Shown one piece after another: positions 36,001 through 47,069 of a stretch of DNA of 64,000 nt (positions are counted from its first letter, which is position 1; each line of letters starts with the position of its first letter). The stretch is from Aulostomus chinensis (Eukaryota; Chordata; Actinopteri; Syngnathiformes; Aulostomidae). The DNA is taken from assembly GCA_037954235.1 (NCBI GenBank), contig JBBMOA010000012.1, forward strand, positions 15,407,144-15,471,143. The letters are read 5' to 3'. The translations under genes and the position numbers were made by a program. The notes under the pieces are model-generated. The model saw only the letters and a list, made by a program, of their open reading frames with translations. It had not been told where the DNA came from and did not search any database.

Positions 36001-36826
36001 CTCCCTATCACACTAAACCACACACACTCGCCTCCCAGCCGGCTGCACAGGTAGCTCCATCCATAATCATATTCATTGGTTCAACCATCTTTCGAGGGGA
36101 TTACTCTCAACTAATCTGGCCCCACCAGCGACACAAAACACAACCCAATCCCGGCTAACACACACAACCTGCTAGGAGCTGATAATATGCTGCTTTTAAA
36201 ATGGATCTCATGAGCTTGTGTTTACAACATGAAAAGTTGTGTACACAATTTATGAGCGCCGAGCTTTCAGAAAATGTCCACTTCTTGTGTATACCACAAG
36301 ACAGGATCGTTCATACGGACTCTTCTGTAAACACAACCCAAGGCAATGGAAGGCGATGATAACATTTGCTTTAGCACTGCTAGCACATTATGGAGGCAAG
36401 TACAGTGCAACAAGTTGATAAAACACTGCTAACAGAGGCTGTCGCTGTGAAGAAATAAACACTTAGCTAACACTCCGCTAACCCACTGAGAACAGATGCT
36501 AATACCCTGCTAACACAGGCAAAGACATTGCTGCTAGATAATAAGAGACTGCGAACATGCTCAGACACTGATGACACATAGCTGACAGAGGCGAACATGC
36601 TAAACCCTCAACAATAATCTGGTTAGGTTTGGGGGGAATCATGGTTTGAGTTAAAATATTCCCTTTTGTCATGTTAAAAACATGAATACAATTGCAGCAT
36701 CAATATGGTCACATGGTCTACATGCTCATGGGTTTGGCTACATGTGTGGTGTCTTTTTTTGGGGGGGGGGGGTACAGACAGAATTTTCTCTACTCTGTTG
36801 AAAAATGTAAACATAACGCTGATTAG
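33034..36826. other. Region between gpr161 coding start and the otc 3' end
   Basis: Contains the presumed gpr161 5' UTR and promoter, probably within 34300-35350. That part has more CpG and includes a CCAAT box (acccaatcagcg) and a CRE-like TACGTCA near 35236. A degenerate repeat built on ACTGCTAACA lies at 36370-36610. No protein-coding gene is recognised, and the position of any 5' non-coding exon is unknown. Confidence 0.6.
36370..36610. repeat. Degenerate tandem repeat (GCTAACA-based)
   Basis: The words ACTGCTAACAGAGGC, CTGCTAACACAGGC, CATAGCTGACAGAGGC and similar recur about every 30-45 bases. It is old and imperfect, and non-coding. Confidence 0.55.
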
Positions 36827-36832
36827 TTTATT
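36827..36832 (-). terminator. otc: otc polyadenylation signal
   Basis: AATAAA on the minus strand about 170 bases beyond the otc stop (37005-37003). Confidence 0.6.
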
Positions 36833-37002
36833 CAGCTGAGAACTGGCCCACTGTTTTTTTACTCTTTTTAAACACAAGAATGAGGGCACGTCAATATAAT
36901 TACAGTACGCTCAAGTGTGTCTATGAACCACGACAGGCAGCTGAGGTGAGAGCGTTTCGACCACAATATGACACCCTTAAAACTCCACTTAAACCCTAAA
37001 AG

Positions 37003-40000
37003 TTAAAACTTAAGCATGGGTATCTGCGGGCTGTAGTCAGTCAGAAGAGACACCATCAGACCCTGGAACAGAGGAGGGGTCGTTAGATTCGTTCCGACAC
37101 AATCAAACTGTCAGTGATGACTAATCCACCGGGTTCCTCACCATGATCGTCCATTTACGATTCTCAGCCTCGGGGAAGACGAGGGAGCGGGACGAGTAGA
37201 AAACCTGGTCATCGACCTCCTCCGTTTTCCGAGGAAGACAATGCAGGAAGGTCCAGTCTGGTTGAGCTACACTTGCTGTCTGCAGTTGCAAAACATGGAG
37301 TTAAAGCTCATTTCAATGAAAGCTTTATCTCAAACATGCCCCTCTCTGCCTTCTGCAATTTGTTAACAATGGCTTGATTGGTGATTTAGAACTCCTGATA
37401 CATTATATGCCACACTCAAGTTACCAAGCAAATTTAAAGTAGTAATGTTAATTTTTTTTTTTTTTTACTGAAATAAATGTCTACATAACTAAATTGTATA
37501 AGACAGAATTGTTTGAGCCAACTGCCCACTGATGACAGCCGAAGGTGTTGGTGGGGACGGTTAATAACACTTTTCCCACCTGTTATCTTTCACCTTGATC
37601 TAATTCGTCGTCTGCCTGCCCTTGTTAGAGCTGGACTCACTTGATCAGAACAGAGGGAGCGGTGCTTGTTGTGCCAGCAGCTAGCATAGCCAGCAAAAAA
37701 GTTAAAGAAAAGGTCAGTGACTCCAGACTGCACGACCGACTGATTTACGTCTCACAGAACTGGGATCTTTAAGATTATAACTATAGTATCAAACTCTAAC
37801 TAAAATGTTTGCTTTCTTTTGTGATGTGCAAAAATTTTGAAGACTTGATAGAAAAAAAATGTTGATGGAGCGATGAAATGTTGTGCACAGCAGCTCAACG
37901 AGCCACGTCCAGCTAGGCGGCTCGTTCACCTGCATAGTAATCTGGTAGCCGTGGAAGTCTTTAAGCCTCTTGGTCTTCTCCTCCTCCTGTCCCATGCTGA
38001 TCCAGGTGTCAGTCACCAAAACGTTGCTGCCCTGAGCTGCCTCCATAGGGTCAGAGGTCAGGACAAGCTGGGTACCATGCTGGAACAAAAGCAATCCTGA
38101 TGAGCTCTTGAAAAAGACACACAAAAAATGTGTGTTTGCGTGTGGAGGATCTTACCTCTTTGGAGAGTCTCTGTGCCTCTTGAATAACACTCTTTTCTGG
38201 CTCATAACCCTGAAAATAAAGACAGTGGTTAGTTTAGTGTCTGATTAAACTCAAGGTCACATCTGCCCGCAAACAAATCAGATGTGAAAAGGTGATTTAA
38301 GTGGAGGCTAAATGTAAAAGAACATTTAAAAGACAAACCTTTGGTGTGGCAACCTTCAGATGAACTCCTAATTTGGCTGCTGACATCATGAAGGAATGGA
38401 GGACATTGTTCCCGTCCCCAATCCAGCTCACTGTTAGTCCGCTGAGTGACCCGTAATGCTCCTAGAAGAGCGCAGTCATTTAGAAGCACATCATCATTGT
38501 GACTGACTGGAGAACTGTTGCAGTAAAGGGAGGGCTGGCAGCACCTGTAAGGTGAGGAAGTCAGCCAGAATCTGTATTGGGTGGTAGAGGTCAGAGAGAC
38601 CATTGATGATGGGGATGGATGCTTCCTTGTCCAGCTCCTCCAGCGTGGAGTGGCTGTACACTCGCGCCAAGACTATATCACACAGTCCTGAGAGAACCCT
38701 GTAGTGGGGGATCAGAATGACACAGGTGGGGACCATAGCAATGAACAGCAACAAGCTAAATGGTGTGTGTAAAGCAAGGTTGTGTGACACTGTGTTTAAC
38801 AAGATGGAGCAAGAAAACTGATAAAAACGGCGCATTTATTTTGTGACCGCTATCTAAAACGTGATGCTCACCTGGCCGTGTCTGTGCTGCTCTCATTCAC
38901 CCCCAGATGGATGTCCTGCGAGGTGAGGAAACAGGGATGTCCTCCCAGCAGAGCAAAACCTGGATTTAATATTACAGCAACTTTAGTTTTTGGTTTGTTT
39001 TTTTTTAGTCACAACACAGTGTTTCAAAAGAGGTCAAACAATGTGCTCAGGGATGAGTGGCTCGCTAAACAGAGGGGTTGCCTTGATCAATGACAGGAAT
39101 ATTCAACGTTGGACATTTTCATTGGGAATTAACAGGAATAAGGTGGAATTTATACCAACTGTGTTTACCTTTTCATATACAGACATAAGTATTTACTTTT
39201 ATATTCTCAGGAGCAAAAATGCATGCTAACAAATTCAGACGCATTTTAAAATGACATTTTTGAGTCCATCTATTCGTAAAAAGAAGTTTGAAGCTGCATC
39301 CGATAACCGTCGCTAAAATTACTGTATCAACGAATTAGATTATAAATAAACAGAAACTTCATTTATCACCCACTGCTTTTCCATGAGTTTGTTCATTTTA
39401 GAACACCACCAAGATTTCTTGTTTTTATTTTACTTCAAAGAAGTTATTTAGGTGAGCTCATTATTTCCCACATTCACATTCAAATCGTTGATGAAAAATA
39501 TTCTGGAGAATGAAAAGATTCTCTCTGGGATGGTGTAACTGCATTATTATGCTAATATCCTGTCATTGAAAAGTTGTTGTCTATTAAGAACGATATCGTT
39601 CATCGCAATAATTTTCAGATGCGGTTTGTTGTCCGACAATAGTTCCCATATAGTCACGTTAACCCTAAGATAACTTTAAAAAAAGAAAAGAAATGATCAT
39701 ACTCCTCAGTATGGTTATGCTATGCTGTGGTTATGGTGGACACCTATGGGTGACACCCCCACCGACTGTGGACCAGAGGCGTGTGTGTAGAATCTAAACC
39801 TGTGTATATGAAAGCCCCCCTGCCTCAGAACCTATTGAGACACTCTGCTGGTTTCTCCTTTAATTTGCCACCCGTCTGTTCCTGAGTTGAGACGAGGAAT
39901 TTCAGTGCAAATGCTGCTGGGGGGCACTTTTGTTGAAGGGATTCGTGTCAGCATTTCTTTTGTGTGCACGTGTGCACAGTTTTACTGCTGAACACACTAT

Positions 40001-40641
40001 TATACACCATCAGCTAACAGTACGAGAGGATCCATTTTCTTTAAACTGCTCCGATATTGAACAAAAGTGTGTAAACCTGATGACTGCTTCTACAGGAATC
40101 CGCTGGCACAGACCCACCTCCAGGAGCTATCATTTATTGGCACAAACACACCTGTCTCAGTGGACATTCTTGTTCTGGTGCTCCTCTTCTCAAATATCAT
40201 GGCGATGGACTTTCCTTGCAGAAGAGGGAGATACTGAAATAGAAACGACAGCGAGATTCACAGATGACCAACCAGTAAACTAGCACAAGTTAGCAAGTGT
40301 TAGCTACCTGTTTCTCATGCTTGATCCGATGTTTTAGGTCCTCGGACACCCACAAAAGTTTCCTGATTTCATCTCCAGTGAAATCTTTTAGGGTCAGACA
40401 GCTGCGACCCTTCACATTCACCGAGCCGTGAGAGGAAGCTCCGGTCCTAGAAAATAAGATGGATCAAGTCATGGTGTGTGCAGGATTCCTAACTCCTCCT
40501 GATGCGACTAGCTAGCAACACTTGGCTAACATTTATACACAAAGTTCCATTGGGAATTTCTCACCTAAAGCCTCGCGCCCGACTGTTGAGGAAAGTTTTC
40601 AAACACCTGGAAACTGAACAATTAAACACTTTAGCTGACAT
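37003..40641 (-). CDS. otc: Ornithine transcarbamylase, mitochondrial (complete, ten exons)
   Basis: Otc joins carbamoyl phosphate and ornithine to make citrulline in the mitochondrial matrix, step two of the urea cycle; the enzyme is a trimer. Exons on minus: 40641-40565, 40446-40308, 40233-40152, 38959-38872, 38698-38545, 38461-38339, 38209-38156, 38079-37930, 37279-37142, 37062-37003. All phases agree and give 354 residues, the same length as human OTC. Residues 1-25 (SAKVFNCSVSRCLKTF…) are basic and hydroxylated, as expected for a mitochondrial presequence. The carbamoyl phosphate loop STRTR, GGHPCFLTSQDIHLG, HPIQILADF, DGNNVLHS, the ornithine loop SMGQEEE and the active-site HCLPRK are all present, so the enzyme should be catalytically competent. 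The gene ends in MLKF. Confidence 0.98.
38960..40151 (-). other. otc intron 3
   Basis: 1.2 kb, AT-rich. No repeat or gene is recognised. Confidence 0.8.
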
Positions 40642-40730
40642 GACGCAAGAGGAAGTGGAAGCGTAAGGGAGTGTGACAGTGAGACGATTTCATCAGCGAG
40701 AAATTAAGTTTCATTGACTCAAATGACAGC

Positions 40731-40757
40731 GAGAGAGAGAGAGAGAGAGACAGAGAG
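40731..40757. repeat. (GA)n microsatellite in the otc upstream region
   Basis: Ten GA units followed by CAGAGAG, about 90 bases upstream of the otc ATG. Confidence 0.93.
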
Positions 40758-40764
40758 CAAAGCT

Positions 40765-40792
40765 ACGTCACAGCAGTGAAGGGGCGTGGCTT
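40765..40792 (-). promoter_or_regulatory. otc: otc proximal promoter motifs
   Basis: A CRE-like TACGTCA (read TGACGTA on minus) at about 40764-40770 and a GC/CACC-type box GGGGCGTGGC at about 40780-40790 lie about 120-150 bases upstream of the otc start. Motif evidence only. Confidence 0.4.
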
Positions 40793-40946
40793 CGTGTTCA
40801 TGTCTGTATCATATTACGAACACTTTGTCATTATGAAGGCATGAATGAATAATAGGCCTATGATAAGAATAAACATTTGCATTTTTTTTACTCTTGATGA
40901 TTTTTGTACATTGCCAAATACTCAGAATCCAAAAATGTGATTGTTG

Positions 40947-40954
40947 TGACGTCA
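40947..40954. promoter_or_regulatory. Perfect palindromic cAMP response element upstream of otc
   Basis: TGACGTCA, about 310 bases upstream of the otc ATG. Urea-cycle genes are known to respond to glucagon and cAMP in mammals. Whether this site acts is inference. Confidence 0.5.
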
Positions 40955-41182
40955 CACCAGCTCGCTGATTGCAATCAGTGAAATAACCTAACTTCTGCAA
41001 TAATAAACCCTTTAAAAATTACTGCAAGCCGATTGTGTTGACCATTCATTTAAATAAGAAACCTATCATTGCTACTGTCTCTTTTGTACACGTGTTTTTA
41101 TTAATTCATTTATTTTTACACAGAATTCTTGTGTATATAATGTCAATGCTTTTTTATATTTAAATTGAATTTTAATTTTGAT

Positions 41183-41208
41183 CCCCCCCCCCCCCCCCCC
41201 CCCCCCCC
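41183..41208. repeat. C homopolymer, 26 bases
   Basis: Uninterrupted C tract. Such tracts are prone to length errors in assemblies. Confidence 0.95.
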
Positions 41209-41669
41209 GTCCCCCTCAGGTTTTAACTTTTCGACTAAGAAACCAAAACCGGATTTGTGTGATGTGAAGGACCGGTGCTCGATGAGGTCTTTTGTTTTAG
41301 GTGAAGAGGTATTAAGGCTGTAACTGCACAACTTCCATGAGGTAATGATAGTTTGTGATAACACTGATGAATATGGACAACGTTTCTCTGTCCGATAGCT
41401 GAAGTTAAAAGAGGATATATGTTCTATGTTCAAATGGAGCCCCGCCCCTTCAGAATCCACAGATGATGCACTACCGTCTTTTTTTTTTTAAATTTTCCAT
41501 ATTTCAGATCATACCTAATAGCACTGGTGAACAGGGGACAGTTACTTTTCCCGGAGCAGAATTACCAGGGGATACAGATTTTTAGACTTATCATTACTTC
41601 TTTAAAGATAGCCACAATATGCCAAGTATGCATAAACTTAAATATATTTTTATAAATCGAATCGTGATA

Positions 41670-41887
41670 TTGTTCTCCCTGTTCCTGCGTGGGTTCTCTC
41701 TGGTACTCCAGCTTCCTCCCACAGTCCAAAGACATCAAGAGAGGACGAGGCTGATTGATACTCTAAATTGACCGTAGGTGTGACAGTGAGTGTGAATGGT
41801 TGTCTGTCTATGAGTGTTGGCCCTGAGATGGACTGGTGACCTTAACAGGCTAAGCGGGAAAAAATGGAATAGAATGGAATGGAATCG
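41670..41887 (+). mobile_element. SINE copy with internal deletion
   Basis: Matches the SINE at 60923-61318 in opposite orientation, from TGTTCTCCCTGTTCCTG through CTGAGATGGACTGGTGACC. It then jumps to the tail (aacaggctaagcgggaaaaaatgg), so about 90 bases are missing. The tRNA-like head is absent. Confidence 0.8.
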
Positions 41888-43599
41888 CGATATTATCTTT
41901 CGAACATTTTCAGACGACCTAAAATAGAAATAAATGTGGCTGTAATTATCACTTCTACCTGCAGAGGTCCCTGTTGCTCAAGTAGAACTACATTGTGTTG
42001 CTTTGGGGTCTGTATTTGTAACTAGAATTGTGTAATTCTGAAATATTTTTGCCTGTTCACATTTGTCACTGCTCATCTCAGAGTTATTTCCATTGAAGGA
42101 AAGTTGAAAAATCTTGTCTACCTCTGGAAACGCAATAATCTCTTGTCGATACGATTCTGGATTCACCTCGTGTGTTTTGTCATTTAATCAGCATCCATTT
42201 ACAGGCAATACACCTGAGTGGTGCAACAGAGACAGAACTTGATCTAACATGTGCACCTCCTCCACAGCTCGTGGGCTGCTGGACACTTTCAGTGATGGTC
42301 ACCATGGAAAACTGGGTGTGGGGGAGGAGAACTTCATGAACCAGTTCAACCTGGCACCCTGGACACGTTTTCTCAAGGACGGTGTACAATTAGTGAGTGA
42401 ATGAAGGTCTGAAGTGGGAGCAGATGGTAGAGCGAGCCTGTTCAAAATAATGAACCCCCAGACACTGCTTTAACGTGGGCCTGAAAGGCTTCACAAGTAC
42501 ACCAGGACCCATGTGATCTCATGTCCTGTGGATGTAATCACATGCTGGTCCCGGCAGCTGTCCGACCACCAGAAAACCAAGTAAGAGTCAGAGAATTTGT
42601 GGACGATAAGCTGTGCAGGAATTCTTCCCCCAATACTTCTCACATGACCCATTTGCTCCAGCTGGCTGCATAGAAAACGTGACACAAATTTTCCAGACAA
42701 AACAACATGCTGCGTTTATAAAGTATTTACGAGTTCCTGATCCCCCTTCAACAAGGTTTCTGTCATCAGCTCTGACTGTAATCATGTTCTCAGTCCAGCA
42801 GGGAGCAGTTTGGTGCCATGTATGAGCTGTGCTGCAGGAACTTAGTGGGGGGGGGGCTCCAAGGATGATTTTCAAACTTGACTCATTGACATCTTCAGGA
42901 ATTTCCTGCTGAGCCATTTGGAGGGATGTTCCTGAACCTCCCACATCTCAGTTCCGACTTTCAGAGAACTTCTTGGCATACATGAGCCGAAGTGTCTAAA
43001 ACCCTCACAGCACTGGTAAGCCCCTCATCATTCAACAACCCCCAGTCAGAGGTAGAAGCCAACCAGTCTCCCCCAGATCTCCGTCAAATCTCCTGAGAGT
43101 CCAGTAAATTCTTCTTAAGCCATCGGGCCCACGTTTTCAGGATAAAACCGTTAGCGCCAGCTCATCTAACTTAAAACAGTTGGCTTTTCCTCACCGGCTG
43201 AGTCTGAAGCTTTACCTGACTCGTATTTCTCAGTTGACTCGGATTTGGATGGATCATCGTGATTGTTCAACTACTCTGCTTTTGTTTAATCTGGACCTGG
43301 ACAGTCCACCATCGGGATTTGCCATACAGGATCAAATCAACTTTAGGTTTTCTACTGGCTTCACAGTCTTTAAAGTGGTTGAACATGAGGTGTTGTCAGA
43401 GATGTGAGGTGCTGCTGTTACAGCTGGCTTGGGTTGCCTTGCCGCTCACCAGCAGCCATGATGGCTCTCAGTCCACAGCGTCATCAGATCATGATTGGCA
43501 AATTGTGGGCATTGGATAAACAACCACAGATTAAAGGTTTTAACATGTAATACTCTCCTAAAAGATGCTGAAAAGGTGCACAAACAGTATTAGACTGCA

Positions 43600-43865
43600 A
43601 AAAAGGGGTGTCTACAAGCAAGATAGAAACACTTAATCTGAGGGAAAATGTACTCAAAACAAGTGAGATTATCTGTCCGTGCAGCAAGATAATTTCACTT
43701 GGCAGGATTTCTGGAATTAAGATTATTAAATCTAGAAATAAGATTATAGTGTAAAGTTGAATACTTAAAATAAGGAACTCTTAAAACAAGACAAATCTTC
43801 GAACACTTCTAAATCTAAATTGTTTTTTTTTTTATCTTGACAAGAACCAAATCATTTGCCGTGTA
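43600..43865. repeat. Probable dispersed repeat inside the rpgr relic
   Basis: An AT-rich stretch from agactgcaaaaaa to catttgccgtgtagt, with words such as CAAGATAATTTCACTTGGC that I associate with common teleost non-autonomous DNA-transposon repeats. The family is not named; the call rests on memory of such sequences. Confidence 0.4.
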
Positions 43866-44545
43866 GTACAACAGGAGCGATAGTACTCCTCTCCTCCCTT
43901 CTGGAAGAGAATACTTTCAGATTCCTGTTATCAAGGGGGAGAATAAGACCGCATTTTTCAGCATATCTTTTCAACTTGAAGAATCTCAGTTGACCCTGAC
44001 TATGTCACAACGCTATGACACAAAAATTGAGAGACAACAGTCCAAAAGTGACACAGTTTTCACTCAGAGAAGCCTGCAGCCCGATAGATCCTCCAGTCTT
44101 GTCTCCTCTAAACCCCTCAGTGAGGATGAGTGTCCTGCCTCCCCACAAGCAGGTATTTTGAACCTATAATTTTAACAGCTTAGAGCACTGGAATATCAGT
44201 TGTAGCCAGAGCAGAGCTGAGGTTTCTCCAGTGATCACAGTGGTTTAACCAACTCGTGTCTTTGATTTCAGGAAGAGAATCTTTCCAGAATCATCGTGTA
44301 AGATGTAAGCTCTAAGGAAGGAGTGAAATGTGACTCTTTTTTTTTTTCTTCCAGAAATCATTACTAGCTGTGATTTAGTTTGACTGTGAAAGTGTAGAAA
44401 ACCACTGTCGAGGTTGTAGAAGATTATTTTCCTCTTGAGGCTCCTTGTTTTTGCTGTACTCGTTGTGCACCCCAGGACAGGAAGTAGCAACACTGAACAC
44501 TCACTGAGTTTTCCAGGAAACGTGCAAAGCTCAGCATTCATAGTT

Positions 44546-44578
44546 GATGTGTGTGTGTGTGTGTGTGTGCGTGCACAC

Positions 44579-44609
<31 letters not shown>

Positions 44610-44612
44610 TGC
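44546..44612. repeat. (GT)n microsatellite
   Basis: About 65 bases of GT with a short GCACAC interruption. Confidence 0.95.
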
Positions 44613-47069
44613 AAACACATTTATGTCAGTGGAGACATTTTCCACTAAATCTAACACTCAGGCAAATGGTTTACCCATCAAGTTTAATTGAATTTGAATC
44701 TTTTCGTCTCTTATTTTTGGTACCACATTCTTTTTTTTTCTCTCCCAGGAATGTTTGTAATGGCTGTTAAAACAGATCTAGAGATTAGAATGATATAAAT
44801 GGGCTCGCAACTCCAGAAGCATATATATATATACGCACAAAATACGTTTCCTGGGAAAAATTGGCAGGAATCTCAGTTTCACGGCAAGTAATGAAGCAAG
44901 ATGTGAAAGGGTCTCCAGCATTGTTGCGGTGCAATATCATTAACTCCTGCAGGTCCTTGTTGTAGAGTCAAACTTGCCTGTGTGTAAAGTGAGACAGAAA
45001 ATAATAGGATGGCGTCCTCAGTAGATCACTCTGACGTCGAGGCTGTTTTTAAATCACACCTCACAAACCTCTAATTAACCACCCTCTGTTCTTCTCCAGA
45101 GTAAACAGATAAAAGCACTCCTGTTCTCTCCCCGACCTTCTCTGTAGTTCTCTCTACCCACATCTGTGGTTTTACACCTGAGCACAGATTTGTTACTTCA
45201 TTATCCGTTGTGTGTGCCCACACTGCCCATATGGTTAAACGGATATTCTTAGCATTTACATCAAAGTGCAGAAAAAGCAGATTTTTCCTTTGTATCTACA
45301 AGATCTACACCTATAAGATGTCAAGAGTCTGTTCATATAAGTTCCATTTATACTCTATTGGTTTGTTTTATCCAGTAAAATGCCACTTTCTTAAACTAGA
45401 CATGAAATCTGGCAGTAGAATACACCTAAAACGCCACAATTACATATTCATTATATTGATTGCAGGTCTGCTGCTGTGATTTCACATTTGTACATTTTCA
45501 AACACAGTATTACGCAGCATATGACCTTTTTCTGCCAATTCCATTTTATTTTTACGTGTTTTTTTTTTCTTTTTCTAAAATTGCAACTATTTTCTCAATG
45601 ATTCATTACAGGAAAAGAAAAAAAAGGGGCCAAGTACTTACAAGAATTGTGAAAGAGGCTGAGCTGTTTCTTGGACGGAGGAGAACTTCCTCAAGGTCTC
45701 ACCTGCAGATCTCCTGAGAGGCTCCAGATGTCTCGCTGAAGATCCTAAGAAAACCCTTGAGAAAAAGGCAAAGTCCAAAACAACACTAAACCACGCAATA
45801 AAATGAAAACACAAGAAGACAGACCAAAGGGTCTGAAAATGATCACGACTGAGGGTTAAAAACTCAACAGCAAAAAAATTCAGGATAAATAGAACTTTAG
45901 AAGATCAAAACACCTACAGAGAGAATGCAAGAGCCAGCTACCCTCACGAGAGAAGCAGGGAGAATCATAAACATCACTATTCAGGCCACTGAGGGAAAAT
46001 CTAATGTGGAAGCCAGCAAACATACAGAAAACCAGATAAAACCTCCCAATGTCAAACCTGTTAAAGAGGAGCTACCACTGAAAACCAACAAATGATCTGC
46101 ATAAATATGAAGGTGAAAGTAAAGTGGAGGATGTTAAATCATCACTAGAGGTAAAAAAAAGAAAAAAAAGAAAAGAAAAGAAAAGAAAATCCATTCTTGT
46201 CACCAATTTGTCTCAGAATGATGCTAAAAATTGGAAACTACACAAGGAGAAACTGAAAGAGGTCACATGCCCTCTGGTGAAAACTCAAGGATACTGTACA
46301 GAAAACATTCCAATCAGGGGCCAAGGAACAAGTGAGAAACAGGAGGTAAACCTTCCCACGAACAGGACAGCGCGACATTCCAGGGCAAAAACAAAACCAT
46401 GTAATTAAGACGGTGACACTAATATGAAACTAAATGCTAATCAATCCGCAGCTTCAAGCTGCCAAAAAGGTAGCTCTTCGTTACTGCTCGGAGCCCTATT
46501 GTTTCCGTCTGGGGTTCCACATCCGCTGCAATGTTCGAAAGTTTTGACAGACATCTGCTTGTTTTTGAGTGAGTCAGGAAGATTATTCTGATGTAAGAAA
46601 AAAACAAAGTGCCGGTGGGGATGACGAATCAGTGATGCATCCTTTCTTCTTCCAGCTGTTGGGATGGCAGATGCAGCTGCTCAGTAAGGCTCTGACTCAT
46701 TCTCCTCCACTTAAAATCTTAAGCCAACTGAAACAATTCACAAAGCAGAATCCAATTACGCAGCCCTTCTTCCGCCGAGAAACATAGTGCATCAGAAGAA
46801 GACACAAGAAAAGATGGAAGGATCAGTTTCCTGCCACCATCTTGAAAATCACTGGTTATCAGGAAGCGGTGAAGCATGTCGAGGGTGAACAGGAATTGTC
46901 GACTAAAAAAACATAGAAACTTCCCAACGTTACTACAAAAGAGAGGGACAAAAACTGCGAGTCTTCTGATGAGGATCATGGAGACAAAACCGAAGAGGAG
47001 GAGAAAGAAGATGTAGAGAGGAGTAATGAAGCAAAGTGGAAGACTAAAAAAGGAAAGCGGCATTCATAA

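Larger units (their letters stand above)
41964..47069 (+). pseudogene. rpgr: Decayed retinitis pigmentosa GTPase regulator (rpgr) relic
   Basis: RPGR is a ciliary protein with an N-terminal RCC1-like propeller and, in its retinal isoform, a Glu-rich tail. Seen on plus: an exon at 42268-42392 (acceptor tccacag, donor gtgagt) encoding GLLDTFSDGHHGKLG and then EENFMNQF, against the family's GLxYTFGDGRHGKLG…ENFTNxF. Next, 42521-42580 encodes MSCGCNHMLVPAAV (family VxCGGCHMxVFAA), with donor gtaaga but no AG acceptor directly before it. A weaker RCC1-like piece lies at 41964-42025. Further 3', an open exon-like stretch (43871-44152) and an acidic-then-basic tail (46788-47069, with an in-frame TAG) could be its linker and C-terminus. 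N-terminal propeller exons are not found in the 1.3 kb before 41964. The position and strand match human OTC-RPGR-SRPX order. Identification rests on the two exons plus position. Confidence 0.72.
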
